DNA of 30,012 bases from Desulfobacterales bacterium. GTDB lineage: Bacteria > Desulfobacterota > Desulfobacteria > Desulfobacterales > JAHEIW01. The stretch is from contig JAQYWI010000051.1 in assembly GCA_030145015.1 (NCBI GenBank), positions 1 through 30,012 on the forward strand, given 5' to 3'. Made by a program: the position numbers and the translations under genes. Position 1 is the first letter of the stretch; every line of letters starts with the position of its first letter. Shown here piece by piece: positions 8,110-15,512 of this stretch. The notes under the pieces were generated by a model. It ran no database searches and was not told the DNA's origin. It worked only from the letters and a program-made list of their open reading frames with translations.

Positions 8110-8544
8110 CGTTATGATCCGATTATAATGTACCCAACTCGTATCATGCCCAACAAATATGCTAAAAAAGCCCTTTAGTATATTTTAAGTCCAGTCGAGT
8201 TTTTTACAGATTTCTGGCTGCTGGCCACTGGCTGCTTGTCTCTGGATCGGCCACCAGCAAGCCTGCGACGAGCTCAGTCGAGTCGAAGCCAGCAGCCAGT
8301 TGCAAGAAGCCTAAAATAAAACCGTGTTTTGTGATTTAATTACGGAACACAACACTATATATAAATACGGCAAAAACGAATTTAATCTATCAAATTTGAC
8401 GGAGGTTTAAAAGCTTTCAAGTTTTAATTACATTCTAATAAATATAACTAGCTTAATATTTTTCATCCCAATAGGGTTGATTATTACGGCATTCCATGTA
8501 CATTTAATAATTACCCATCCACCATTTCTTCGAAAAGGTAAAAA
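8110..8544. other. 435-base divergent spacer, no gene seen
   Basis: No credible coding sequence is visible between the divergent dus and kinase genes. The dus-proximal half carries the heptamer palindrome at 8214-8309. The rest is AT-rich and presumably contains both promoters. A TATAAT-like box on the minus strand (8122-8127) lies just upstream of dus but lacks a convincing -35 at normal spacing. AAAAGG before 8545 serves as the ribosome-binding site for the kinase gene. Confidence 0.6.
8214..8309. repeat. Period-7 palindromic element (word CTGGCYN)
   Basis: The left arm (8214-8248) is five 7-base units in exact register: CTGGCTG, CTGGCCA, CTGGCTG, CTTGTCT and CTGGATC. The right arm (8284-8309), read on the opposite strand, has CTTGCAA, CTGGCTG and CTGGCTT. 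About 35 bases separate the arms. The arms can pair around the CTGGCTGCTGGC core. It lies between divergent genes, where a terminator would have no obvious purpose. Confidence 0.75.
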
Positions 8545-9423
8545 ATGACGATGACGCGTATCGCTGTGGTCGGATCAACCACCGTGGATAAAATTGTGGG
8601 TCAAAATTTAAGTTTTCTTAAAATAGGGGGCGTTACGACGTATTCCGGAATTACCTATGCAAGACACGGTATCGATACGCTGGCGGCTTCCAATATTGCC
8701 GGACAGGACCAGGAAATTAAGGCACGCTTACAAAAAGAAAATATCGCAGTTTTTAATGGAAGAACTGAACACACGACTCATTTTGTAAACCACATTAACA
8801 GTGGGGGGCGACGTCAAAGACTGCCCCGCAAGGCTCGACCCATAAGCTATACTCAAATCGCAAATATCTTAAAATCGGCAAGAGCTGTCCATCTTGGCCC
8901 CCTGCATCCAGCAGATATTGATATAGAAGCAATCAATTTACTAAATGATCCTGACCTTAATGTAATCTTAGATGTTCAGGGATATGTCAGATCTGTAAGA
9001 GACCAGATCGTCTATCCGATCGTTTCGAAAAAACTATCGGATGCCTTAATGACGGCTCATATTATCAAAGCAAACAAAGCGGAATACCATGCCATTCTTG
9101 ATTTTTACCAGGTAGATTTAATCGAATTGATGAGCAGATTTAATATAGAAGAATTTATCGTTACATTAAGAGAAAGCGGTGGGTTCGTGCAAAAGAGGAG
9201 CGGTGATAAAATTCATTATGCCGCAGATAAGATTCGTTCGATAGAAGATCCAACAGGCGCCGGCGATGTTTTCTTGGCTGCATATATTGTTGGAAGATTT
9301 TTCCAGCAAAAAAATATTTCAGAGGCTTGTGCATATGCGGCCAACCTGGTTGCTCAACAGATTGCCGGAAATTATATAGAGAAAAACACCCTCCTCCTGG
9401 CCCATAAAGAAAATTCACATTGA
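8545..9423 (+). CDS. PfkB-family carbohydrate/polyol kinase
   Basis: This 292-residue protein is a ribokinase-like (PfkB) kinase that phosphorylates a sugar or cyclic polyol hydroxyl with ATP. The C-terminal signature DPTGAGDVFLAAY starts at residue 235, with Asp241 as the expected catalytic base, and the N-terminal part has GGVTTYSGITYARHG near 28-42. An inserted segment with NSGGRRQRL near 85-93 recalls the GRRQ element I associate with archaeal-type myo-inositol 3-kinases, but this is a weak pointer. The next gene encodes a CDP-alcohol phosphatidyltransferase, which suggests that the phosphorylated product is a phospholipid headgroup. The ATG at 8545 follows AAAAGG by 6 bases. Family is firm, substrate is inference. 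Confidence 0.83.
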   Translation: MTMTRIAVVGSTTVDKIVGQNLSFLKIGGVTTYSGITYARHGIDTLAASNIAGQDQEIKARLQKENIAVFNGRTEHTTHFVNHINSGGRRQRLPRKARPISYTQIANILKSARAVHLGPLHPADIDIEAINLLNDPDLNVILDVQGYVRSVRDQIVYPIVSKKLSDALMTAHIIKANKAEYHAILDFYQVDLIELMSRFNIEEFIVTLRESGGFVQKRSGDKIHYAADKIRSIEDPTGAGDVFLAAYIVGRFFQQKNISEACAYAANLVAQQIAGNYIEKNTLLLAHKENSH

Positions 9424-9554
9424 AAAGCGAATTATTTTTAAAACTGCATGGATTTTCAGCTGGAGTCTTTATCCAAAGTAAAGATTATGTTAAAAGTCTG
9501 ATGTTACAGCCAGAATCGCGTTTATGATAAATAAGTTACTGAAAAGGCAGTCAA

Positions 9555-10190
9555 ATGGCTAATACGACGCGTCGCCTAATTCCGGTAAGTTTGCAAAATG
9601 GTTTCGTAAATTTACTGACACCGTTGATTAAGATTCTTACGCGGTGGGGTATAAATCCAAACAGCTTTACACTCGCAGGTCTCATTATCACATCAATGGC
9701 TGCGGTTGCATTTATCATGGGCCATTTACGCCTGGGTGGCTTTTTAATATTGCTGGGCGGTTTATGCGATACAATTGATGGCAGTTTAGCCCGTTTCGTC
9801 AACAAAGCGACCCATTTTGGTGCCATGTTTGACTCTGCGGTGGATCGTTATTGCGAATTTGTCATGTTTTTTGGTATTGGTGTGTATTTCGTTATGTTAA
9901 AAGATTATCCAACTTCAGTTGTTGCTTTTTTTGCTCTATGCGGCTCGATTATGGTCAGTTATACCCGTGCGCGGGCCGAGAGCCTTGGATTTGATTCGAG
10001 GGTCGGTATTATGCAACGCCCGGAACGGATTGTCTTTCTCGGACTCGGCGCATTAATTCACCCTGGGGCATTAAAATTTGCCATCTGGCTGGTAGCCATT
10101 TTTGCAAATTTTACCGCATTGCAACGAATACGGCATGCCTATAAACAAAGTGAACTCAAATTCGATCGCAAACCGATAACCGAACCTTAG
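9555..10190 (+). CDS. CDP-alcohol phosphatidyltransferase family membrane protein
   Basis: This 211-residue membrane enzyme moves a phosphatidyl group from CDP-diacylglycerol to an alcohol. The full signature D-x2-DG-x2-AR-x8-G-x3-D-x3-D is present: Asp72, Asp75-Gly76, Ala79-Arg80, Gly89, Asp93 and Asp97. Hydrophobic stretches before and after it fit six membrane segments. The gene starts at ATG 9555 after AAGGCAG, 131 bases behind the PfkB kinase on the same strand. Such a pairing fits use of a phosphorylated acceptor made by the kinase, as in phosphatidylinositol-phosphate synthases, but a phosphatidylglycerophosphate synthase cannot be excluded from sequence alone. Confidence 0.85.
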   Translation: MANTTRRLIPVSLQNGFVNLLTPLIKILTRWGINPNSFTLAGLIITSMAAVAFIMGHLRLGGFLILLGGLCDTIDGSLARFVNKATHFGAMFDSAVDRYCEFVMFFGIGVYFVMLKDYPTSVVAFFALCGSIMVSYTRARAESLGFDSRVGIMQRPERIVFLGLGALIHPGALKFAIWLVAIFANFTALQRIRHAYKQSELKFDRKPITEP

Positions 10191-10244
10191 AATCTGTCCA
10201 GAACCGCCTTACCTTTCATTATAAAAAAAGAAGGAGACATCGAA

Positions 10245-10529
10245 ATGATCAAGATTCATATCAAAAGAAGTGTGCCGCCCGAAATGCGGGAAGATCTGCG
10301 GGCATTAATTAATAAATTACGGGCACTGACCATGGGCCAGCCGGGATATATCGCCGGTGAAACCTTGAAACGCGTGGATAAGCCCGGAGAAAGCCTGATC
10401 GTCGCCAAATGGCAATCGGCCGATTACTGGCAGCAATGGCTGCAAAGCAAAGAGCGCTTGGAGATTCAGACCAAGATCGATGCGTTACTGGGGGAAGAGA
10501 CGCGCTACGAGATCTATGAATATGATTAA
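10245..10529 (+). CDS. Antibiotic biosynthesis monooxygenase (ABM) domain protein
   Basis: This 94-residue protein is a single ABM-type ferredoxin-like domain. The pattern MIKIHIKRSVPP, GQPGYIAGETLKRVD near residues 36-50 and IVAKWQSADYWQQWLQS near 57-73 matches the family, which covers small dimeric monooxygenases and haem-degrading proteins but also many members of unknown function. The substrate cannot be inferred. It starts 54 bases after the phosphatidyltransferase gene with a strong site (AAGGAGA) before ATG 10245, so it is probably co-transcribed with the two preceding genes. Its stop codon lies inside the stem of the terminator-like hairpin at 10524-10546. Confidence 0.75.
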   Translation: MIKIHIKRSVPPEMREDLRALINKLRALTMGQPGYIAGETLKRVDKPGESLIVAKWQSADYWQQWLQSKERLEIQTKIDALLGEETRYEIYEYD

Positions 10530-10546
10530 AGCCAAAGGCTTTAATC
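10524..10546. terminator. Perfect 10-bp hairpin between convergent genes, probable bidirectional terminator
   Basis: GATTAAAGCC (10524-10533) and GGCTTTAATC (10537-10546) form a perfect 10-bp stem with an AAA loop. The stop codon of the ABM gene is inside the left arm, and the stop of selD on the other strand is 5 bases away. There is no long T-tract on either side, so termination efficiency is uncertain. Confidence 0.6.
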
Positions 10547-10551
10547 ATTGT

Positions 10552-11601
10552 CTAAACAACCCGTATATAAGGTCGTTCCGCCGCGATGACCTCACCTACC
10601 TTAATTGAAGCCTCGGCACCTTCTTTTTTTAGCGCAACGATCAAATCGGCGGCCTGGGAATCGGGAACTGCCAACAAAAGTCCGCCGGAGGTCTGGGGAT
10701 CGAAGAGCAGCGCTTGTTCTTCGGCGGATTTATCTGTGGTCATCTCCCAGAATCCTGCAGCCAGTTTTCGGTTGGCCTTGTTACTGCCGGTGGTTTCACC
10801 CTTTTGGTACATTATTAAGGCGTTCGCATAAAACGGGAGATGATCGTAAATAAGGTCAATCTGGACATCACTGCCTTGGGCCAGTTCCAGCGTATGGCCT
10901 AAAATTCCAAATCCGGTCACATCCGTACAGGCGTGTATTTCAAATTTTAAGGCCACTTCCATTGCCCGGCGGTTAAGCGCGGCGATCTGCGGCAAAATGG
11001 CTTCCAATTCCGGATAGGCCAGTTTGCCGGAGCGGTTGGCGTTAAAGAGCACGCCGGTCCCCAGCGGCTTTGTCAGAATCAGGGCATCACCGACCTGAGC
11101 ACCGCAATTGGTCAAAATACGATCCGGATGCACCCTACCGGTAACCGCCAGACCGTACTTGGGTTCATTATCATCCACCGAATGCCCGCCGGCCATCGAG
11201 GCTTCGGCTTCCCGCACCTTGTCGCTACCGCCACGCAAAATATCCTTCAAAAACCGCATGTCCAGTTTCTTCGACGGGAACATGACCAGATTCAAAGCCG
11301 TCAGCGGGGTGCCGCCCATGGCATAAACATCCGAAAGAGAGTTGGCGGCCGCAATCTGACCGAACCAGTAAGGATCATTCACCGGTGGCGTGATGTAGTC
11401 AACCGTGCTGATCAGAGCTATTTCGGGCGCAACTCGATACACGGCGGCATCATCACGGGTATCATAGCCTACCAGCAAATCGGGATCATTTGAGGCTTCC
11501 AGCCCCTTAAGCGCTTCCGACAGCTCCGTCGGACCGATTTTGGCCGCTCACCCGCAGGTGCGCGACAATCCCATCAATGTCTTTTTCTTTCTAAAGAACA
11601 T
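10552..11601 (-). CDS. selD: Selenide, water dikinase; selenoprotein with in-frame UGA (Sec18)
   Basis: SelD makes selenophosphate from selenide and ATP for Sec-tRNA and selenouridine synthesis. The 349-residue product starts at ATG 11601-11599, five bases after GGGAGA, and reads MFFRKKKTLMGLSRTCG, then UGA at 11550-11548, then AAKIGPTEL. The UGA is in frame and takes the place of the second cysteine of the family's CGC/U active-site motif (Cys17 in E. coli). Downstream are the expected SelD motifs: DDAAVY, DPYWFGQIAAANSLSDVYAMGG, AGGHSVDDNEPKYGLAVTG, TKPLGTG and CTDVTGFGILGH. Treating UGA as a stop would leave a false start at TTG 11478 and delete the catalytic N-terminus. The gene follows the AOR gene on the same strand. 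Confidence 0.93.
11508..11550 (-). promoter_or_regulatory. Bacterial-type SECIS hairpin starting at the selD UGA
   Basis: On the minus strand the UGA begins a two-part stem-loop. Upper stem: UCCGAC (11533-11528) with GUCGGA (11521-11516), six perfect pairs with loop GGAGCU. Lower stem: UGAGCG (11550-11545) with CGCUUA (11513-11508), six pairs including one G-U. Fourteen bases lie between UGA and the upper stem. The UGA in the lower stem and a G-rich apical loop match the layout of bacterial SECIS elements read by SelB. The internal loop is lopsided (11 versus 2 bases), so the exact fold is uncertain. Confidence 0.75.
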
Positions 11602-11635
11602 AATTCTCCCTAAAATTTAAAATATGCGTCAAAGC

Positions 11636-11662
11636 CTAATCGAGCGATTTTCGTTCAATTAG
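11636..11662 (-). promoter_or_regulatory. Stem-loop in the selD 5' leader
   Basis: On the minus strand a 27-base segment folds into a 12-position stem (one G-U pair, one mismatch) with an AAA loop, ending 34 bases before the selD start codon. No T-tract follows. It could be a processing site or a leader control element between the AOR and selD genes; nothing in the sequence decides this. Confidence 0.4.
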
Positions 11663-11835
11663 CTTCTTAGCTCGTGTCTAAATTTATATTGTTAGCGGGA
11701 AAAACTCAAATATAAAATATCGATAATTTATTTATGTGAAATAGATAATATCTATGAGTCCAGGACTCGAAGTATATTGAAAATAATTCCAAATGCAGAA
11801 AATGGAAGGTAACACCGGCAATAAATAATAGGTGC

Positions 11836-13740
11836 TTAAGCGTTTAAAGATGCTTCAACCCATTCTAAACCCAACTCCAAAAGCTTGCCCCGATAGGGCC
11901 GGCCGGTTTCCGGATCACAGCCGATCATGTCGTAGTAAAGACGGATCGCTTCGTTAAAATCTTCTTCTTTGAATATGTTCTTACCGGCATCAGGGCCGTC
12001 GGGTTTGGGATCGAATAAGCGTTGCGGCAAACGATCATTATTTACACTAAACCCTTCACGGCTATTAAAGGCGCGGGCAATCATGGTGCCGCGCTCGCCT
12101 GCCCGCATTAATTCAAACAGGCTGGCCTCCCAGCCCGTAATGGCGTTGAGGCCTTTGACCATCGTATCGATGGGTATCACACTCCGGGGGGCATAGCCAA
12201 ATACACACAGGCCCAGCGCATCCAGCGTGCGCCAGAAGTTTTCCAGTATTTTGTAGTTGCGCACCTTTTGAGGGCTGATCTCGGTCGCCGGCATCGGTTC
12301 ATAAATTCCTAAAGGTTTGACCGAGTTTAGCGCATACGATTTTTCATCCACAAACACATTGTCATGGGCCGCGGTCATATGGTCTGCACCATAAGGACTG
12401 ACTGCATAACCTATCCCCACCCCGACTTTCACCCGGGGATCATGCATTGAAATTTCCTGGCCCTTGACTGCAAGATGGCAGTGCCTGTCGGCAACACCCC
12501 ATTTTATTGCCAGGCGCGTCGACCCCTCGGCCAGAAGATCACCGAATCCTTCCCGCCGGGCAATCAGCTCCAGCAATTGGATCATTAAATCGGCATCCCC
12601 GAAGCGCAGCTCCAGTCCATCGGTATCCGCCTTGGAGATAATTCCTTCCTGGAAGCATTCGCAGGCAAACGCAATCGTCATGCCGGTTGAAATCGTGTCC
12701 AGGCAATAGCGATTACAGATCTCATTGCCTTTTGCAATGGCTTTAAGATCCGCAATATTGAGGTTGGTACCCAGCGCAGCAATGGTCTCATACTCCGGCC
12801 CGCCATAACGGGAGTCCACGCCATACTTGGGATCATCCAGGGCAATGCCCCTTTTGCAGCGGATGGGACAGGCGTAACAGCCTTTTCTTTTTTGAAGAAG
12901 AATCTCATTATACGTATCCCCGCTGACCGAAGTGGCGTCATCCAGCTGGCTGCGCCGGAAATTATCCACCGGCAGGGCTCCGGCAGCGGATAAAATCGCC
13001 GCAAATGCGGTGGTACCGTAAACACGCAGCGCTTCCCCTGCAGGATTATTTTTAAAGGTGGCCGCAAAATGTTGAGCGGTTTCACCCAAAAACTCCGGAT
13101 CATGAAATTCCAGTTTTTCTGAGCCCAGAGCAGCAACTGCCCGAATATTTTTGGATCCCATGAGCGCCCCGAAACCACCGCGTCCATTGAAGTGACCCAG
13201 GTTGTTGGTGATGTTGGCAAATCGCACCCGGTTCATTCCGGCCAGACCGGTCTGAGCGACACGGATTTTCTTGCTGCCCATTTCATCCCGGATGGCATCT
13301 TCCACTTCGCGGGCACCCAGCTCCGCCAGATGGGTTGCATCTTTTATCTGGGCTTTACTCTCAGTAACCCACAGATAGACCGGTTTTTCCGCCCGGCCTT
13401 TAAATACGACGGCATCAAAACCGGCCATCTTGAGTTCAGGACCAAAAAAACCGGCGGCTTCAGATTCGCCCGCTGTGCCTGTGAGCGGTGATTTGCCCAC
13501 GGCGGCAAAGCGGCAAGCTGCCGGTAAGGGCGCGCCGGTCATGACCCCGGTCGCCAAAACCAAAATGTTTTCCGGTGAAAATGGATCCGTTTGGACCGGG
13601 ACATCCTGCATTAAATAATGATAACCAATTCCACGTCCACCCAAATAGGATCGATAGAAAGCCTCGTCCTTTTCTTCAACCTCAATTTTTTGGTTGCTCA
13701 AATCGACCTGCAATATTTTACCGGTATATCCATATGGCAT
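11836..13740 (-). CDS. Aldehyde:ferredoxin oxidoreductase family tungstoenzyme
   Basis: This 634-residue protein belongs to the AOR family, which oxidises aldehydes to acids (or works in reverse) with a tungsten or molybdenum bis-pterin cofactor and one [4Fe-4S] cluster. The start GYTGKILQVDLS and FYRSYLGGRGIGYHYL (near 29-44) are typical. The cluster cysteines are in CYACPIRC (288, 291, 295) plus Cys512 in ALGLCVFG, and pterin-binding stretches such as ITNNLGHFNGRGGFGALMGSKNIRA appear in pieces from 177. Length fits the family. ATG 13740 has AGGGGAGG 8 bases upstream and a near-consensus promoter. The substrate is not predictable; no separate ferredoxin or molybdopterin gene is adjacent. Confidence 0.9.
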   Translation of the reverse strand: MPYGYTGKILQVDLSNQKIEVEEKDEAFYRSYLGGRGIGYHYLMQDVPVQTDPFSPENILVLATGVMTGAPLPAACRFAAVGKSPLTGTAGESEAAGFFGPELKMAGFDAVVFKGRAEKPVYLWVTESKAQIKDATHLAELGAREVEDAIRDEMGSKKIRVAQTGLAGMNRVRFANITNNLGHFNGRGGFGALMGSKNIRAVAALGSEKLEFHDPEFLGETAQHFAATFKNNPAGEALRVYGTTAFAAILSAAGALPVDNFRRSQLDDATSVSGDTYNEILLQKRKGCYACPIRCKRGIALDDPKYGVDSRYGGPEYETIAALGTNLNIADLKAIAKGNEICNRYCLDTISTGMTIAFACECFQEGIISKADTDGLELRFGDADLMIQLLELIARREGFGDLLAEGSTRLAIKWGVADRHCHLAVKGQEISMHDPRVKVGVGIGYAVSPYGADHMTAAHDNVFVDEKSYALNSVKPLGIYEPMPATEISPQKVRNYKILENFWRTLDALGLCVFGYAPRSVIPIDTMVKGLNAITGWEASLFELMRAGERGTMIARAFNSREGFSVNNDRLPQRLFDPKPDGPDAGKNIFKEEDFNEAIRLYYDMIGCDPETGRPYRGKLLELGLEWVEASLNA

Positions 13741-13794
13741 CGGATTTCCTCCCCTGTTTGTGGTTCACAATGTCCGCGAACAAATTGTATGCGA

Positions 13795-13823
13795 ACTATA
13801 AATTAAAGCGGTGTTTATGTCAA
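13795..13823 (-). promoter_or_regulatory. Near-consensus sigma-70 promoter for the AOR gene
   Basis: On the minus strand TTGACA (13823-13818) and TATAGT (13800-13795) are separated by exactly 17 bases. This gives a transcript starting near 13788 and a leader of about 48 bases ending in a strong ribosome-binding site. The leader contains an imperfect inverted pair of the GTTCNCA..CAAT type that could be an operator, but this is weak. Confidence 0.7.
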
Positions 13824-13960
13824 AACTTGAAACATCTCATTTACCGCTTATTTTAATCCGTACAGTCGGACATTCTTAATTGAAGGTTAAAATAATAATT
13901 GTTGTTAAGCTATAAAATGCGCGTTAAGGGTATTGCAACCGGGGAAAAAATATAATCGCA

Positions 13961-14152
13961 ATGAAACAAGATCTAAAATTATTAGAAAATAAATTAAATG
14001 CGCTTGAAAAGAAAATTGAGGAAGTCAAAAAGCGCATGCCGGCGCATTCCATCAAACCGCCGATAATGATGGAGCTGTTTGAACTTGAGGATGAAAGAGA
14101 CTTAGTAAAAGAGCAAATTATTCAGCTGGATAAAAGGGAGGATGGGGGATAA
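13961..14152 (+). CDS. Small charged helical protein, function unknown
   Basis: This 63-residue protein is strongly charged and predicted helical: its first 28 residues show heptad-like leucines (LKLLENKLNALEKKIEEV) suggesting a coiled coil, followed by MPAHSIKPPIMMELFELEDERD and a second short helix. The compact, ordered pattern and the absence of an opposing long ORF support a real gene. A ribosome-binding site is not clear before ATG 13961. It is divergent from the AOR gene and precedes the cysteine-rich gene by 133 bases. I do not recognise a named family; a small helical-hairpin adaptor is one possibility. Confidence 0.6.
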   Translation: MKQDLKLLENKLNALEKKIEEVKKRMPAHSIKPPIMMELFELEDERDLVKEQIIQLDKREDGG

Positions 14153-14223
14153 AAATTTTATTCTAACGTCGCCTAAGTTGGAATAACTTTGAGCACATTC
14201 GTCCGAAAAGTATTTAAATTAAA

Positions 14224-14250
14224 AATCCTCAAAATCCTGTTAATCCTGTC
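14224..14250. repeat. Single-arm period-9 repeat (AATCCTNNN)
   Basis: Three consecutive 9-base units begin with AATCCT (14224, 14233, 14242) and vary at the last three bases. No inverted arm was found. It lies 36 bases upstream of the cysteine-rich gene and shares the word-repeat style of the other spacers. Confidence 0.6.
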
Positions 14251-14285
14251 AAAAAATAAAGCAACATTCTCCGGAGGAATTGGAG

Positions 14286-14471
14286 TTGGATCATTGTGTA
14301 AATCATCCGGGCAGAGAGACCGGCTACGAATGTCTGAAGCACCAGATCTACATGTGCCAGGACTGTATCGACTGCCGCGATCCGGAAATATACTGTAAAT
14401 TCCGGGAATCCTGCACCATCTGGTTTTTGACGAAGAAAAACTTTGATGATGACGCAATGGAAAAAAACTGA
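14286..14471 (+). CDS. Small cysteine-rich, probably metal-binding protein
   Basis: This 61-residue protein contains eight cysteines, in CVNH, GYECLKHQIYMCQDCIDCRDPEIYC and ESC, with interspersed histidines. The CxxH...C and CxxCxxC arrangements look like a zinc or iron-sulfur site. TTG at 14286 is the likely start, because GGAGG at 14273-14277 is 8 bases away; a TTG six bases earlier would be only 2 bases from it. The gene ends 12 bases before the end of the convergent Mrp gene, and the pair may be functionally linked, perhaps as an iron-sulfur partner. I do not recognise a named family. Confidence 0.65.
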   Translation: MDHCVNHPGRETGYECLKHQIYMCQDCIDCRDPEIYCKFRESCTIWFLTKKNFDDDAMEKN

Positions 14472-14483
14472 GTTAACCTAAAA

Positions 14484-15320
14484 CTATACGGATTGGGAAA
14501 CCATTTGAGCGACATCGGTGAAGGCTTTGGTGACTGCCGAATGAAGGTGAACTTCCTGATAGCAGGCCCCCGAATCTCCGCAGGCCACAACATTGGGATC
14601 AAAGGGTATTCTGCCCAGAAAACGAACGCCCATTTCTTCGGCGGTCCTTTCACCGCCGCCGGCTCCGAAGAGATCGATAGGTTCACCGCAATGCGGGCAA
14701 TTTAAGCCACTCATATTTTCGATCAGCCCGAAGATATCCATCCTGACCGTCTTGCAGAAATTTATGGACTTGCGCACGTCAGCCAAGGCCACTTCCTGAG
14801 GAGTGGTCACAATAATTGCTTTTGCATCGGAGATCATTTGGGCGACCGTCAGCGGTTCATCGCCTGTACCGGGTGGCGAATCGATGACCAGGAAATCAAG
14901 ATCTCCCCAGTCGACGTCACCAATAAATTGCCGAATGGCAGCATACTTTAAAGGGCCGCGCCATATTATCGCATCGTCTTTGCCGGGGGTAAATGATTCG
15001 ATCGATATGGCGCTCAGATTATTAGAGTATCTCAACGGGCGCAGTTTTTGATCCTGAGTCAGCTCCGGCATACCATTTATTCCGAGCATCCGCGGGACAT
15101 CCGGACCATGCAGATCAACGTCCATAATCCCAACCTGATACCCGCTGCCGGCTAAAGCAATCGAGAGATTTACAGAGGTGCTTGTTTTGCCAACGCCACC
15201 TTTGCCGCTCATGACGATGATTTTATTTTTTATCTTATCCAGTGATTTTTTTACCGCTGCATCCTTTTCAGCATCTGCCTTTTGGGGATCGGGCGGCATA
15301 TTACCTTGAATTTCAACCAT
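14484..15320 (-). CDS. mrp: Mrp/NBP35-family iron-sulfur cluster carrier ATPase
   Basis: This 278-residue P-loop ATPase of the Mrp/ApbC/NBP35 family carries and transfers [4Fe-4S] clusters in the cytoplasm. It has the deviant Walker A motif SGKGGVGKT at residues 38-46, MDVDLHGPDVPRMLG near 66-80, DSPPGTGDE near 147-155, and the cluster-binding CPHC at 208-211 in ENMSGLNCPHCGEPIDLFG. Two molecules share the cluster through this CxxC. The N-terminal ~30 residues are short and charged with no extra cysteines and no MIP18-like domain. ATG 15320 follows AAGGAG closely. It would serve an anaerobe rich in iron-sulfur enzymes, such as the AOR and radical SAM proteins nearby. Confidence 0.93.
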   Translation of the reverse strand: MVEIQGNMPPDPQKADAEKDAAVKKSLDKIKNKIIVMSGKGGVGKTSTSVNLSIALAGSGYQVGIMDVDLHGPDVPRMLGINGMPELTQDQKLRPLRYSNNLSAISIESFTPGKDDAIIWRGPLKYAAIRQFIGDVDWGDLDFLVIDSPPGTGDEPLTVAQMISDAKAIIVTTPQEVALADVRKSINFCKTVRMDIFGLIENMSGLNCPHCGEPIDLFGAGGGERTAEEMGVRFLGRIPFDPNVVACGDSGACYQEVHLHSAVTKAFTDVAQMVSQSV

Positions 15321-15512
15321 TATTTTCTTCTCCTTACGGTGAAAATCATTTATGAGGAAAGACTTAGAAATCTGAAATTAAGCGCTTATAATCCTGTTGT
15401 CAAACGGTTTCAGATCCGCAAATCCTGGCTGGAATGGTTGGCAGGGTTCTTACCTTTTGGGGCCATTCAGGGATTCCGGGGGAATGAATCATTTTTTCGG
15501 CAATAAAATTTC

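Noticed and set aside
9420..9527. 35-codon frame (TTG start) overlapping the kinase stop
   Set aside because: It has no ribosome-binding site and no sign of coding selection; the gap is more simply an untranslated spacer.
10552..11478. SelD beginning at an internal TTG (308 residues)
   Set aside because: This start removes the catalytic Cys/Sec motif and has no ribosome-binding site; reading through the in-frame UGA from ATG 11601 gives a complete SelD.
11602..11835. Searched for a tRNA-Sec gene (selC) between AOR and selD
   Set aside because: No cloverleaf or CCA-ended ~95-base segment is visible; the only notable structure is the leader hairpin and a short GAGTC/GACTC inverted repeat.
12678..13220. 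180-residue minus-strand open frame inside the AOR gene
   Set aside because: It is an alternative frame of the clearly coding AOR gene, without recognisable domains.
15282..15506. Possible 74-residue plus-strand protein in the spacer upstream of mrp
   Set aside because: It overlaps the mrp start and its ribosome-binding region, has no ribosome-binding site and no recognisable pattern. The 190-base spacer appears noncoding.
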